Source of the DNA: Diphasiastrum complanatum | Taxonomy: Eukaryota; Streptophyta; Lycopodiopsida; Lycopodiales; Lycopodiaceae | Direction: 5' to 3' | DNA: 64,000 nt | Assembly: GCA_029204225.1 (NCBI GenBank) | Contig: CM055098.1 | Span: 56,246,537 to 56,310,536, forward strand | The notes under the pieces: model-generated | Databases searched by the model: none | The model's input: the letters and a program-made list of their open reading frames with translations, nothing else | Told to the model about the DNA's origin: nothing | In this document: piece by piece, positions 19,793 through 31,529 of the stretch | Layout: the number at the start of each line of letters is the position of its first letter | Numbering within the stretch: position 1 is the stretch's first letter | Program-made: the position numbers and the translations under genes

Positions 19793-20589
19793 TACCTAAA
19801 TGGGTAATAGTGATGCGAGTCACACTTACCTCTTTGGTAATATCATTTTCTGCTTTTTGGCCGTTGCTTTGCTTTGCAAGGAGGACTTAGCGTTCATGTG
19901 AAAGATTGACAGGCTTGTGTTGTGATCTTTATTTAAAACACATAAATCCATATTTCAAATTAGTATTTTCGGTTATCTTGCGTAGGACATGTGGCAATTT
20001 TTAATGAATTGCCTAATTTTAAATCTTTTTTCTAACCTATTGATTTCTTTTCTTTTTTTTTTCATTTCTAGATATTTATTTGTGTTACAAATTTTTTGAT
20101 TATTTGTTGGTTCACACATGGATTGGTATTTTCACGTTTCTTGCCATTCGCGGGGTCTTCGGTGTCGCTGCATGCAACGCTTTGTAGGTGAGAAGAAGCT
20201 TCTCAATGTTTTAGGAGGAATGTGTGATGTTCATGCTGCAATGAACGGATGTTCGGTGTTCATGTTCTATGGTTTGATAGTAGTTTGACGATTTTCGCTT
20301 CTCCTTTCAAATCTTGTTCTTGTAAAAGAGTTTGGATGAGGTGGTGTTGCGTGCCTGTACCTGTGGGATTGTTAGTTGTGTTGTTGTGGTTCAAAGATTT
20401 CTGGTGGCTATTTTAAGGAGAGCTGTGCGTTGGTGTCGTTCGAAGATTTTTATTAGATCCAACTTTTGGTTTTCGGGTCTCCTTGCTACAAAAGAAAATT
20501 TGGTGAACGTGTGTCTCTTTCAAGTGTACGTATTCTGGCACTCCTGATCACGACGTTAGCAACTTTGCTTTTTGATTTCTCATCTAAAA
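19793..20589. other. Upstream region of RECQSIM, no gene recognised
   Basis: It contains T-rich stretches near 20020-20100. The 71-codon plus-strand frame at 20332 has no recognisable domain. It may hold the promoter and 5' UTR of the minus-strand helicase gene, but I see no distinct core promoter motif. Confidence 0.4.
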
Positions 20590-20905
20590 TTAGTTATGGC
20601 GAATTGGAATCAAATTAACACATTCACTACATAGAGATCTTATATGAATTTTTGCTTCTTGCACTACTTCCTTCACCATGGATGCTCGGACTTCTACATG
20701 ATCATCTAAACAAAAATCTACAAGTTTAACACTAAAGCCTTGCATAAAAAGCCACTCTTGCAAGATTTTGGAGGCCAGATTTAAATGGTTTAGAGCTCCA
20801 GGACGACCCATATGTCTTGATGAACACTCCAGTTGCGTCTATAATCAGGCCCTATAGGGAGAATCACTGAAAAAACTTGTTTTCCAGTCCAAAAGGCTCC
20901 TTTCG
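20590..20905 (-). pseudogene. RNA polymerase largest-subunit fragment (probably Pol IV/V type)
   Basis: On the minus strand a frame near 20893-20840 reads WTGKQVFSVILP, the conserved WTGKQ-FS-LP segment of RNA polymerase largest subunits. The next frame (20811-20590) reads ALNHLNLASKILQEWLFMQG followed by FSV, the segment that lies further downstream in the same subunit. The roughly 80 residues normally between them are missing and the two pieces are in different frames. The LQEWL--GFSV pattern is closer to plant Pol IV/V subunits than to Pol II, but that choice is tentative. It looks like a captured or relic gene piece. Confidence 0.5.
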
Positions 20906-21232
20906 ATGACTTTAGAAAAGCAGACAAGAGAAATTTTATTTAAGAAAGATTCACACATTAGCATCTGACCAATTTGTGATCTCATAAAAAAGTATGAACT
21001 GTAATCAAGAGGTAGGCACCAAGCAATGCATATTACGTTTGTTATTGCCTAACCACCCTAGGAACAAGGGAACTGACTTTCTACAGCCATCAACTCACGT
21101 GTTTCGAGCCTCGCTTCAATGGACTGTGCAATGTATAGATAAGGTGCATCGCCATCAAAATTTGTATTATATGGGGCATGTAGAATAGGATTTATTGCAA
21201 ATGTATTGTTAGTCTGCAATCTCGAAGACATA

Positions 21233-21559
21233 TTAAAGCATGTCTATCAAAAATGGGTGGGCGATTGGCAAAAACTTTATCTTCATCATAGATTTGTACT
21301 TCGTTGTCACGTTGATAGGCCCGTTAAACGTTCTATAGCCACTGCAAAAATTTCGCCGTCCCACAAGCTTTATGTTGCACATGGAGGCTTTGAATCCAGA
21401 CCCGGAGATGCACTGACCCTTCCATCTGCTTGGCACCAAGGCCATTCCATTGTCACTGAAGCTCATGTTCTCATGCCACATACCTGTATCAAATACACCA
21501 ACGATAACATCTTCAATTTCTAGTCTTTGTCTCTTACATCTACAAATCTTTATTTCCAA
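21233..21559 (-). pseudogene. Subtilisin-like serine protease fragment
   Basis: The frame reads EDVIVGVFDTGMWHENMSFS, then VPSRWKGQCISGSGF and ASMCNIKLVGRRNFCSGY. This is the block around the catalytic Asp (DTG) of plant subtilases; the family usually has DTGIWPES. The His and Ser blocks are not found nearby. Only about 100 of some 750 residues are present, so it is a relic or captured fragment, on the same strand as the polymerase fragment next to it. Confidence 0.7.
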
Positions 21560-22313
21560 CGTCTAGTACGGTTTCGCTTAAGAACTTGCACTGTATAATG
21601 CACAAACAAGTTGAAGCAAAACGTTATTTGATTTTTTAATTCTGGTAGTTTGTGATAAATAAAAAACCTTATTTATAGACAATATGCATACAGCGCCCCC
21701 TGTTTTTCCAACCATACAAAATAATAACAAATTATGTCTCTGGTCCAAAGTTTTCCTAACTAAGGGGTTCAGAATCAATGTGTACAAGATGCTCATAAGG
21801 TCTTGGAATTACTATTTCAGGAGGAGGGTTCCAAGTCAATGACCCTTATCTCGAATAATTCTCAACCATGAATTTGTTTTTGAGTCAGTATTTGATATAC
21901 ATTTTCCTCAGAATCTATGTGCCTTGGCTAGCAAATGCAAATCTTGAGAACAAATGCAATTGTATTAAACCAGAGACAAACATTATGTTCTAAAAGGTGG
22001 TACCGAAATACAAACGGAAAATGAAGAGTTGAAATAACATATATGTTTTTATCGTAGAAAGTTAAAGCTGGAAAGAATGCATGCCATGGAAAGTGCAATA
22101 TGGCAATGATAAGAAACAATGAACAGGCTAGAGCACTTTGTTAAATTTCTTAGTAATTGGGATTAGCCTGAAGCTATCAATGACTAAATAAATGAAGAGA
22201 CCAAAATTTGGTAGGAGCTTGATTTTGGTTAAGGGAAGCGCTTGAGGAATAAGAATATAACTTGAATGAAAGAATGGAGGTGGCTATAGAACTACCAAAC
22301 ACATTATGTAATG

Positions 22314-22689
22314 CTTCTTGGTTTCCAAGGGGAGGCTCGAACCTGGGACCAAAGAAACTTTGGATGCCAAGCCAACCAACTGAGCCAACCCCGTTGGGTA
22401 AGTCACATTATGTAATGCTTCTTGGTTTCCAAGGGGAGGCTCGAACCTGGGACCAAAGAAACTTTGGATGCCAAGCTAACCAGTTGAGCCAACCCCGTTG
22501 GGTCACATTATGTAATGCTTCTTGGTTTCCAAGGGGAGGCTCGAACCTGGGACCAAAGAAACTTTGGATGCCAAGCTAACCAGTTGAGCCAACCCCGTTA
22601 ATGCTTCTTGGTTTCCAAGGGGAGGCTCGAACCTGGGACCAAAGAAACTTTGGATGTCAAGCTAACCAGTTGAGCCAACCCCGTTGGGT
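22314..22689 (-). repeat. Tandem array of four tRNA-derived (SINE-like) units
   Basis: Units at 22314-22399, 22418-22503, 22518-22599 and 22604-22689. Read on the minus strand each has a box A (TTGGCTCAACTGGTTAGC) about 35 nt before a box B (GGTTCGAGCCT), the internal promoter of tRNA genes. The spacer CACATTATGTAATG between units 1-2 and 2-3 is the flanking target sequence, so the array seems to have grown by unequal exchange between target duplications. Unit 4 follows unit 3 with only AATG between. Confidence 0.75.
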
Positions 22690-22983
22690 GCAACCCCGTT
22701 AATGGGGTCGTTGGTACCATAACCACTTCCAAGAAAATAGAGAAGGTATACAAGTGCTTGGGCATTAGTTAGAACATTGTATTTGTGTTGTGTAAATTAA
22801 GAGATAGGTCTGTAATGTTCAAGTCTAGGAGGATTATTCTTACGTAATCTGAGTAAAAGGATGAGCCAACCAGTCTTGGAGAAACATCTGCCCCCGTAGC
22901 AACAAATAACGTAGCAACAGTAGAATATAACTTGATTCAAAGACTGGAAGCAGTTACAGAACTATTGGACCCAACATGTAATG

Positions 22984-23069
22984 CTTCTTGGTTTCCAAGA
23001 GGAGGCTCGAACCTGGGACCAAAGAAACTTTGGATGCCAAGCTAACCAGTTGAGCCAACCCCGTTGGGT
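22984..23069 (-). repeat. Single tRNA-derived SINE-like unit with target duplication
   Basis: The same unit as in the array, flanked by the direct repeat ACCCAACATGTAATG at 22969-22983 and 23070-23084. This is what a SINE-type target-primed insertion leaves. There is no A-rich tail; the unit consists almost only of the tRNA-like part. Confidence 0.75.
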
Positions 23070-23320
23070 GACCCAACATGTAATGGGGTCGTTGGGACCG
23101 TACTCGCTTCAAGGAAATAAAGAAGCTCATGCTAGCTATAGAGGTGCTTGGCCATTAGTCGGATATTGTATTTCTGTTGCGTAAATTAGGAGATAGGTCT
23201 GTGATGTTCAGGTGTACGAGTACTTTTCTCATGTAATCTAAGTGAAGGGATGAGCCTCCAGCCTTCCAGAAACCTTCGCCTCCCTTACCTCCAAATAACA
23301 TGCCAACAATAGAGCAATAA

Positions 23321-24867
23321 AGGTATTCTACAAATGTGTCGGGAGAGGATTAGGGAAACAGTATACAAAAAGGACTGTAGTAGCTACTTGGAAACAACAA
23401 CAAACAAAATTATGCTAAATGTACAGTGAGAGTTCTAGCAGCAAAGACAGATAGCATAATTAGTATATATTAAGTTGCAATATAGACAGTAAACAATGAC
23501 TAATAAAGCATAAGCTTGTAGCAATAGTTAGGTATTGCATATGTTTGACATGTTTCTGTTGATACTGTGGCTGGTACCTATGCTTTTTGTATAGTTGTTG
23601 TTGGTGTGTTTTTTGCAACTACTATGGTATTTGTTTCCCAATACCATTATTTGATACATATGATTCTTTTTGTATAAGTGTTTCTACTTTCTTTGCTGCA
23701 TGTGCTCGTCCATTTTACTGTGAACGATATTCATCGTTTCCACTTCCATTTATCGTGCAATAACAACTTTTTATCTATCATAAATATGTCTGTTTTTTTT
23801 TAAAACAAAATGTTATATTAAATTTCGGATTCTGCTGCGTATATTATATCCAATGCGTCCACTTACTTATCGAAACAATTCTTGTGTTTCAATTCATGAA
23901 TCTAAATTACGAAGTTCATAGTATTTATATTGAAATGGAATAGCTGTATTTTTAACGCATAGGTTATCTACATTTGAGTTCCTCCATTGATATGTTTGTT
24001 AATATTGATTACATTTCTCATACTAGAAATAGATTGTGACATTCTTTTAGACCGGAGATCAAATTACTTGAATCTCTTTAACATCACAAAAATATATACA
24101 TGTACACTTCGCTACCAGCATCAAATATTTAGAGTTGATGGTTTGGTCTTTGATTAAATTCTTCAATTTTATGTATTTCGAAACCTCAAGGCATGCAAAG
24201 GGGTCTGACTTCTTCTTTTGTCTCCTTGTCATTTTTACGTCTTTTTCTTTCTGATTGCTTTTGACATAATCATCGAGTTTAGTAGCAGGTGTAGGTAATC
24301 AAATATATTGCTTTTATAAATCTGGACTATCGTCATTAAGAATGCAGAATTCCAAAGTTGATTGTTGGATTCACTTGCTGTCAAAAATAGAATTATGTCA
24401 ATCCTTTGTTGTAAACATGATGATGACATATTCAAATTCCTGAAGATATTTTTAGACACCCGCAGTTATCACCACATACTTGCTTCAAAAAAAAGTAGGA
24501 GACCTAAAAAATGCTACAACAAATGTGTTCCAATTTAAAAACCTCTTTTGTGGCACAGTATTAAAATGTTGGTATTTATATATAACAAAGCGCACATCGA
24601 CTTACAAGAAAGAATGCAAACTTTTATCAAGAAATAGTGATATTTTTTGTTGTTTAATTGTCGTCTTGTAGTTCTTTTTTTGGAGATTCAAAAATTTGAG
24701 TGGAAAGAAAACATGTGATTTGCAATTCAGATTATGGATTTGGCGGCTATTATTATGTGTTCTGTTCAAATGTATTGTATGTTGCTTTGAGTCCAGTCAA
24801 AGGTGTGTCTTCCTTTAAATACATGATATTTATCTAAGTTACATGATTACTAGTGGAAACTTTCCAG
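23321..24867. other. AT-rich region, nothing recognised
   Basis: No coding frame with a recognisable domain, no LTR and no tandem repeat. Small frames at 24235-24459 (-) and 24480-24671 (+) look random. Confidence 0.45.
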
Positions 24868-25241
24868 GGGACCAACTAGAAAAGAACGACACAAATGAAC
24901 CTGAGCCAACCATTCCTCCCAATCTCATTCACCTATTTAACGAAGGACAACCAACAGTGACAGACCAGCTGACACGGGAACAAATGGAGCCAAAATTGCC
25001 TATAGTCTCTACATCAAAGGTGAATTCAAGTGCCGATGCAGAGCTCAAGGAGCTCACCTTGTGTGACCAAGCGAAAGCTCACTTTTTTAACGAAAGACAT
25101 CCAACAGTGACAAACCAGCTGACGCGAGGTCAAATGGAGCCAACATTGCCTGCAGTTTCTACGTCAAAGGTGAATCTAAGTGCCGATGCAGAGCTCAAGG
25201 AGCTCAACCTGGACGACCAAACGAAATATCTAGAGTCCTAG
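24868..25241 (+). pseudogene. Gypsy gag-protease tail with in-frame 50-codon duplication
   Basis: It reads EPEPTIPPNLIHLFNEGQPT, as in the 309-4318 element, then repeats: FNEGQPTVTDQLTREQMEP recurs as FNERHPTVTNQLTRGQMEP exactly 150 bp later (about 24937-25086 and 25087-25236). The second unit also repeats the STSKVN-SADAELKEL sequence. The frame stays open over both units. The function of this tail is unknown. Confidence 0.6.
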
Positions 25242-26527
25242 GGGACTCATCCAGATGTGCGACGACAACGACATATCTGAGGCTTAAGGGAGCCGTGAGT
25301 ACCTTTTTCTTTCATGCTAATAAAGTAAGCCGCATTTCTCATTGAGGAGTGAGCTTCAGTTTGATGTCTAAGTGCAGCAGCTTCACACAGGTTTTACTTA
25401 AGTGAACTAGATCCACACTTTTCCTGTGCTGGGTGTAAAACACAATATCATTACTCTGCTTTACAGTTGGTTTCCTTTGGCCGGTGAATCAAGCCCGTGC
25501 CCTTGTATATGTGACTAAAGTCTGGCCGGTGAATTAAGCCCGTGCCATGAGTCTTAGGTTCCAGTTTGGTCCTGATGAGGACATCAGCTTTCTCAAACGA
25601 GGGGAGGATGTTGTAAAGCTGACTGGGTGCACCCAGCGTGCCCTGTAAGACTCAAAGGGGTGACACTCCCTAAGGTCCCAGAGCAAGTTAGAACGTCAAG
25701 GACTGAGCCTCCGACCTGTGGTGAGCCAGTCAAGTAGTCACAAAGTCATGAGCTAGCTCTGGAGCTCGAGTCATGGCCTAGTCAGGAAAGCAGGTTGATT
25801 CGGCCGCCGGGACGGCTCCCGGGACCCATGTCCGGGAGCCAGACTGATTCTGCCAGGCTTGCCAGGCTTAATCAGCAAAATAAAAACTAAGTCCTAAAAA
25901 GCGTGCTTTACCAGAAAGCACTATGTTTCAAACCAGAGGGGGTGCGCCGAATCACAGCAGAACTATAGGGGGAGTCCTGCAGACAGAAACTTGGGTAGCT
26001 CAACCAGCGCCAGGAATCCAGTCGCCAGGTCTCAGCTCCCTCTACCAGCACGAGCCAGGCACAATGCCCAGCACGTGTTGGTGGCCCCGAGACCGGTCAG
26101 TCTATGTATGAATGTAACCTCTTCCAAATCTAATAAAGTTGATCCTTGGGGATAATTACCATTTCGGTTTCGCCTCCGGGACTGGTCCAAGTGGAAGGAC
26201 CCTTACTACAACCTTTTTGCGTCGCTGGCGCCTAAGGGTCCCTGTCATCGACATGGGGCTTGCCGCTATGTCAATTGGTCAGTTTGGCGACCACTATGCC
26301 TTGGGTTTCATGTGTGGCTTGTCTTTGCCTTTGGTTACCTTTTGGGGACGGATTCTGAGTTGGCTTTTGGGTTGGTTGGGATTCCAGTTTTCTTAAGTCT
26401 GAATGGTTAAGCTTGTTACGTCTCTGAGTTGGCTTTTACGTAAGTGCATGATGGATGAATGTTAGACTTAAGCGCGTGTTGGGGAAACCGCTCAAGTCCC
26501 AGCGCCCTTTGAGGCGCTGGCGCAACA
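24868..26527 (+). mobile_element. 3' part of a pol-less gypsy family 1 element with 3' LTR
   Basis: The coding tail, 3' UTR, polypurine tract (AACGAGGGGAGGA, 25596-25608) and LTR (25609-26527, 919 bp, TGTTGTAAAG to GCGCAACA) are present. It matches the end of the 309-4318 element, not the pol-bearing copies. In particular a protease-linker tail runs directly into the 3' UTR. The 5' part is missing, starting abruptly at about 24868. Confidence 0.75.
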
Positions 26528-28644
26528 TCCACACATCTCCACAATGTACATTGCTCACATCTCACTTGAATTTTCTAGATATGCAAAGATTATTCTTTTT
26601 GGTTGTGGTTCCAATTTCGCTACCTAAATTTACAAATTGCCTCCAAAAAGATAACATTGATGTTAGCCGTCAAGCTAAATTTCCTATTGCTACTATTTTT
26701 ATAAGGGCATAAAGCCTCCCTCAACCTCTCTCATAACAAGGCCTTTACCGATAAGATTGTTAAGACACACAAAATTAAGTACTTAAAATAAAAGATTAGA
26801 AAATCTAATAGTATCAGACGAAGCACTTATTTGAAAAGAAGAGAACAAAAAACTAATGATGTCAATATTTAATCAAGTAATCAATCAGATCCCTACATTT
26901 TACGTAGTATATTGCACCATTAATTGTTTTCACATGAGTTTGACTTATATTTGGAAAGTAAAATCTTGAGAAAATGGGCAAAACAAGTTTAGTACACTCA
27001 ATCTCATTCATTTCATAATTTGTGTTTCGACATATTAAAAAAGAAAAGTGGTCTTGCCTAGCCACTCTCATTAAGGCAAAATGAGCTGATATTGTTCTCG
27101 ATAAGATAAGATCAATCCAAATTGATGATCTCGCTTTCAAGAGATCACTTTTTACCATTGTTTTCAATCCCTAAATTGTTAGTAGCTTGACACATTGCTA
27201 TACACGAAGAAATTTCTAACCTGTCCATCGGTCTTTTTAAGTAAAGCATTTTCATGTTGGCTAATGACTCAAGTTTCGGTCCTAACAACATAATGTTGTC
27301 ATTGAGTGAGATTTAGAGCCTGGTGGCTTAAAAATATTGCCATAACAAAATGATAAAGCTTTCTAACATATTGCAAGACAATCCCACCTTATGTTTTTAG
27401 CTTAGTATTATTCTGAAATAAGCTTGAAGGAGACAAGAATATAAATGTCAAGTGGTGTTCCTCCAATCACCCTCCAAAATACTTTATAAACCATCAATAA
27501 AACCTCAATCCTCTAGGCTTAGTGTTCAGTACAATAATGCGCACTGCTTGCCAACGCCACCACGATTATTTGCATTTTGAAAATGTGTCTGTAAAATAGT
27601 TTCAAAAGCATGTGCGTCTTCAACCATTCTACATTGCAATAATGTATCAAAACTGGCATTGGGAGAGTCACCATGATCATTTAAATGAATGGGCATGTGT
27701 GGTGAGGGCATAGGAAAAAAATCGTTTGAAGTGAATAAAGCCACAAGATTAGCCATTAGAGGGTTAATCAAAGCACAAATTGTTTTTCCATATGCTAATG
27801 GTGCAATAAGCTTGGGGAGGACTCCATTCCTCCATCTGAGCAGTTCCCCTTTGATGATGAGTTGCCCATGGGAGATGATGCACATGCAACGACCCAAGCT
27901 GGGGGGCCTAGGCAACATTCTCTAGTTTGGGCGAGACTCTTGCTAGTAAGGGCAGGCCCAATATGATGGACCTTCTTTTGGGAGGACAACCACCAGCCGC
28001 AGCACCACATGCACCGTGGATGGCTCAACCACCAGGGTTGAGCCAGAGGATGGCTATTCCTCTGAGTCCACCAGAGAGGACAATCTGTTACAGTCAAAGT
28101 CAGAGAATAAGGCACGTACTCACGAAGGTGAGAGAGAGTCCGAGGGTGAGGCCAAACAGGTAGCCCGGGACCTCAGTTTGAAGTTCGACCCCGAAAAGAG
28201 CTTCAAGGACAGTTGGCCGGTCGGGACCTGGAACTAGTCCAATCTGCTCGATATCGTCCGGATTTTCAGACACATTCGCATGTTATCGCTCGTATTGGAA
28301 TCATTCGATCCCATGCCCTAATTCCATGCGTTTTTTGGCGCTTGCTCTGATATGATCTGTAGGCATTCGATTGTTGTAATGCGGCTTGGGGCTACACTGT
28401 GTTTTTCCCTGCTTATTAGAATGATTGAGATGTATGCTTTGATAACTTTACCTATGCGATGTTTTGAATTGGATTCATTGGAATTTTAGCCCGGTACTGT
28501 GGTTAGACAAAAATTCTTAGTGTTTTAGAGTGATGCTTGTCAGAATTGTTGCAAGCAGTTCAATGCAGTATATTTTCTTGAATATTTGCTTGTTTATTTC
28601 TTTTGCAAGTCTGATCTCATGTTTACACGATGCCTTTCCAGGGC
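26528..28644. other. Unassigned region with weak coding-like minus-strand frames
   Basis: Minus-strand frames at 27167-26862 (ARSSIWIDLILSRTISAHFA) and 27918-27526 (LINPLMANLVALFTSNDFFP) have ordinary protein-like composition but no family I recognise. They may be pieces of a decayed gene or transposon. No LTR or tandem repeat is seen. Confidence 0.35.
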
Positions 28645-28896
28645 CATGGCCTTTGGGCCAAGGTTGATCTTATAGAGGGGGATGCTGCTACACACCATGG
28701 CACAAGTGTCCACAAATGGAGATGCTTGCATTCCGGTGGGCTTTTCATAGGATCACTTACCAGGATTAGGGCTCGCTTATTGCGGCTCAGAGGGCCAGAT
28801 GGGCGGACATTGGGCATATCTGCTTGTCCCACTATTCCTAATGAGAAGGTACAGAGGTTGATGGATATGTATGGGCCTGATGGTACATCTACCTAG
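28645..28896 (+). pseudogene. BED-type zinc finger of a hAT-like transposase, decayed
   Basis: HKWRCLHSGGLFIGSLTRIR and LRGPDGRTLGISACP fit the plant hAT BED-finger layout (W-C-x2-C-F-GS-TR---HLL--G-GI--C). The second Cys is Ser and the His of HLL is Arg (RARLL), so the finger would not fold. A copia element begins shortly downstream. A possible C-terminal piece of a related gene lies beyond it at 32475. Confidence 0.45.
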
Positions 28897-29149
28897 CTAG
28901 TGAGACCAGCACAAGGTTTTGGACAAGGACGGGTAGTAGGGGCAACTGTAGGCTCATAGGTAGGGCCTAGCACAACACAGAAAAGGCCTGGTATGGGCCC
29001 TAGTGCATCACGGGTAGGGACTAGTACAATGTAACATCTCATTGCTTCACATTTCATTCGGACGATAACGAGCAAATTCGACTAGTTCTAGGTCCCGACC
29101 GACTAACTCTCCCTGAGTTGGAACCTTGTGACAAGTGAGGGGCCTGTTC

Positions 29150-29932
29150 AGAACTTGAGCTCAAGCACTATATCAAGAGAGGGGAAAAGGCACACACGAT
29201 CATCAGCATGTCAGTGAGGGATAATGTGATTCCTCTAATTAGGTCAGTCAAAGGAACTGTCGATGCATGGCACATTCTTTGTGCATTGTATGAAACAGCA
29301 AGTACAACTAGGCTTCTCTACTTGAAGAACAAGTTGTATACTCTCATAATGGAGCCAAGGGAGACAATTATTGATCATCTTACTAAGATTCATGATCTTA
29401 GATATCAACTTTCTGTGCTTGGAGAGGCTATTGCTGACAAAGACTTGGTGCCAATAGTTCTGAATAGATTGATCAGAACTTTGTGATGATGATATATGTG
29501 AGGGAGAAAATCCCTACCTATGAAGAGGTATATGGTCTCTTGTTTCAGGAGGAGATGAGGAGAATTAATCTCTTCAAGAGGGAAGATTTCCAAGAGCATG
29601 CCTTTGCTTCTAAGAAGAAGCAAAATCCAGCCAAGGACAAGAAGAAAGGAAAAGGCAAGAACAAAGGAGCACCAGAAACGCTTGATCAAGGAATGGAGAA
29701 CTTGCAAATGTCAGAAGCACAATCCTCCCCGAATACTTCTTCCACACCTCAAAGGAAGGGGAATTGCAGTTACTGTGGTAAATATGGACAATTTGTTTTT
29801 GAGTGCAAGAAGAAGCTTGTAGAGCAAAAGAAGGGCACAAAGAAGCAAGGTGGAAATGTTGTTGAGAGTGTTGCAAGAGAGGCAAGCTGTTGCATTGGCC
29901 TCACAAGCTACAACAGGTGGTTGGTACATTGA
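29150..29932 (+). pseudogene. Copia gag with altered zinc knuckle
   Basis: VDAWHILCALYETASTTRLL and LKNKLYTLIMEPRETIIDHL match the copia gag core. After a frameshift or stop at 29486 the next frame carries a lysine-rich stretch and the knuckle CSYCGKYGQFVFEC, in which the usual His is Gln (normally C-x2-C-x4-H-x4-C). The protease motif downstream at about 29930 reads WYIDSRASKHM, with the catalytic DSG changed to DSR. Confidence 0.7.
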
Positions 29933-30426
29933 CTCACGTGCTTCAAAGCACATGACCCCTCATAGGGATTGGTTTGACACCTTTGTGGGATTTGAGATGG
30001 ACAAGAGGTGAGCCTAGGTGACAACTCAACACACAAGGTCAAGGGAAAGGGCACAGTACCTATAAAGCTTCCATCATGAGAAGTCAAAGTCATTAAGAAT
30101 GTCTTATATGTACCAGGACTTGCTATAAATCTTCTTTCAATAGGAGCTATCACTCGACAAAATATGAAAGTAGAATTTGCTGCTACTTCTTGTCTTGTGT
30201 TGGACTTGAGTGATAATATGAAGGTTGTGGCCAATGGATTGTAAGAAGATAATCTATACAAGTTGTGCACTTCTATTCCTAGTCAGCATGCTTATACAAC
30301 AAAAGGAAGTGATATGGATAGGTTGTGGCATGAGGTATGGACATCTTCGCTACCAAGGCATGCAGGTGTTGAACCAGCATCATATGGTGGAGGGGCTTCC
30401 AGTCATTAAGCCAAGCTCTTAAGTTT

Positions 30427-31413
30427 GTGAGGCTTGCACTATGGGAAAACAGCAAAGACAGAAGTTTCCCAAGGAGAGCAGTAGGTATACTTGATTTGGT
30501 CCATTCAAATTTGTGGGGGCCAACCCAAACCAGGTCTGCAAGAGGGGCATTCTATTTTATGACCTTTATTGATGACTTCTCGCGCAAGATTTGGATTTAT
30601 TTCTTGAAGCAAAAATCTAAAGCATTCAAGTACTTTCAGCATTTCAAAGCTTTGGTAGAAGAACACTTAGGAAAGAAGATAAAGATGCTCAGGTTAGACG
30701 GTGGTGGAGAGTTCATTAAGACTAAATTTGTGGAATTCTACAAGGCCAATGGGATCAAAAGGCAGTTTACAGCTCCTCATACCCCTCAGCAAAATGACGT
30801 AGCTGAGAGAAAGAATTGAACTATTGTGGAGTGTGCAAGGTGCATGCTCAAGGCAAAGGGGTTGCCCAACTCTTTTTGGGGAGAGACAATGCACACAACA
30901 GTGTTTCTGTTGAATAGAAATCTAACTAAAGTTGTGGAAGGCAGGACTCCAGAAGAGGCATTCAGCGGCATTAAGCCCAGGACAGGCGCTTTGCGAGCGT
31001 TTGGTTGTATGACATATGCCCATATTCCCAAGGATAACATGAAGAAGTTGGATGCAAAATCAGCAAAGTGCATTTTTTTGGGATATACTGAGAAAAGCAA
31101 AGCTTACCGACTTTACGATCTTACTAGCAGGAAGAGGAACATAAGTCAAGATGTGATCTTTCAAGAAGATCAAATGCCTCCTATGGAGGAACATGAGATG
31201 GAGGGTACAAGTGAAGTTGTGCCAATACTTGATGATCCACATCCATATATTGGGGAGCCTCAAGATGATCATCTGAGTGATCAAGATAAAGAATCTGAGG
31301 AGGCTAGGAATCGGAAGGAAAGGGGCAAAGATGTTCCTATTCACTGTTTTCATCACCAACTACAAGGAAGAAGTTTCCCAAGTGGTATTGGCAAACTGTG
31401 TAGGATGGTTTGA
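30427..31413 (+). pseudogene. Copia integrase
   Basis: LDLVHSNLWGPTQTRSARGA, FIDDFSRKIWIYFLKQKSKA and the PQQNDVAERKN end of the core contain the D, D and E of the catalytic triad. A stop at 30817-30819 splits the frame. The C-terminal part 30826-31413 reads ARCMLKAKGLPNSFWGE and RAFGCMTYAHIPKDN, then the acidic linker before reverse transcriptase. The upstream zinc-finger region near 30320-30450 is in other frames. Confidence 0.75.
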
Positions 31414-31529
31414 TATTGGATGAGGGAGAGAGAAACTATCGTATGCAAGCTTAAGAAGGCCTTGTGTGGTTTGAAGTAGGCACCCAGGGCCTGGTATAGT
31501 CTTATTGACGACTATTTTGCCAAGCAGCT

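Larger units (their letters stand above)
22253..23320. repeat. Tandem segmental duplication carrying SINE-like insertions
   Basis: Two diverged copies start with AATATAACTTGA at about 22253 and 22924. They share the flanks GGGGTCGTTGG, GGCATTAGT/GCCATTAGT and GAGATAGGTCTGT. Each carries tRNA-like units at the same place: four in the left copy and one in the right. In both, the host sequence resumes as AATGGGGTCGTTGG. Confidence 0.75.

Noticed and set aside
22314-22689. CRISPR-like array of regular repeats
   Set aside because: The DNA is eukaryotic. The repeats are tRNA-like with box A and box B, and the spacers are copies of the same target sequence.
26139-26396. An 85-codon frame repeated at 40270 and 62123
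   Set aside because: Again part of the gypsy LTR; no evidence for coding beyond sequence shared by copies.
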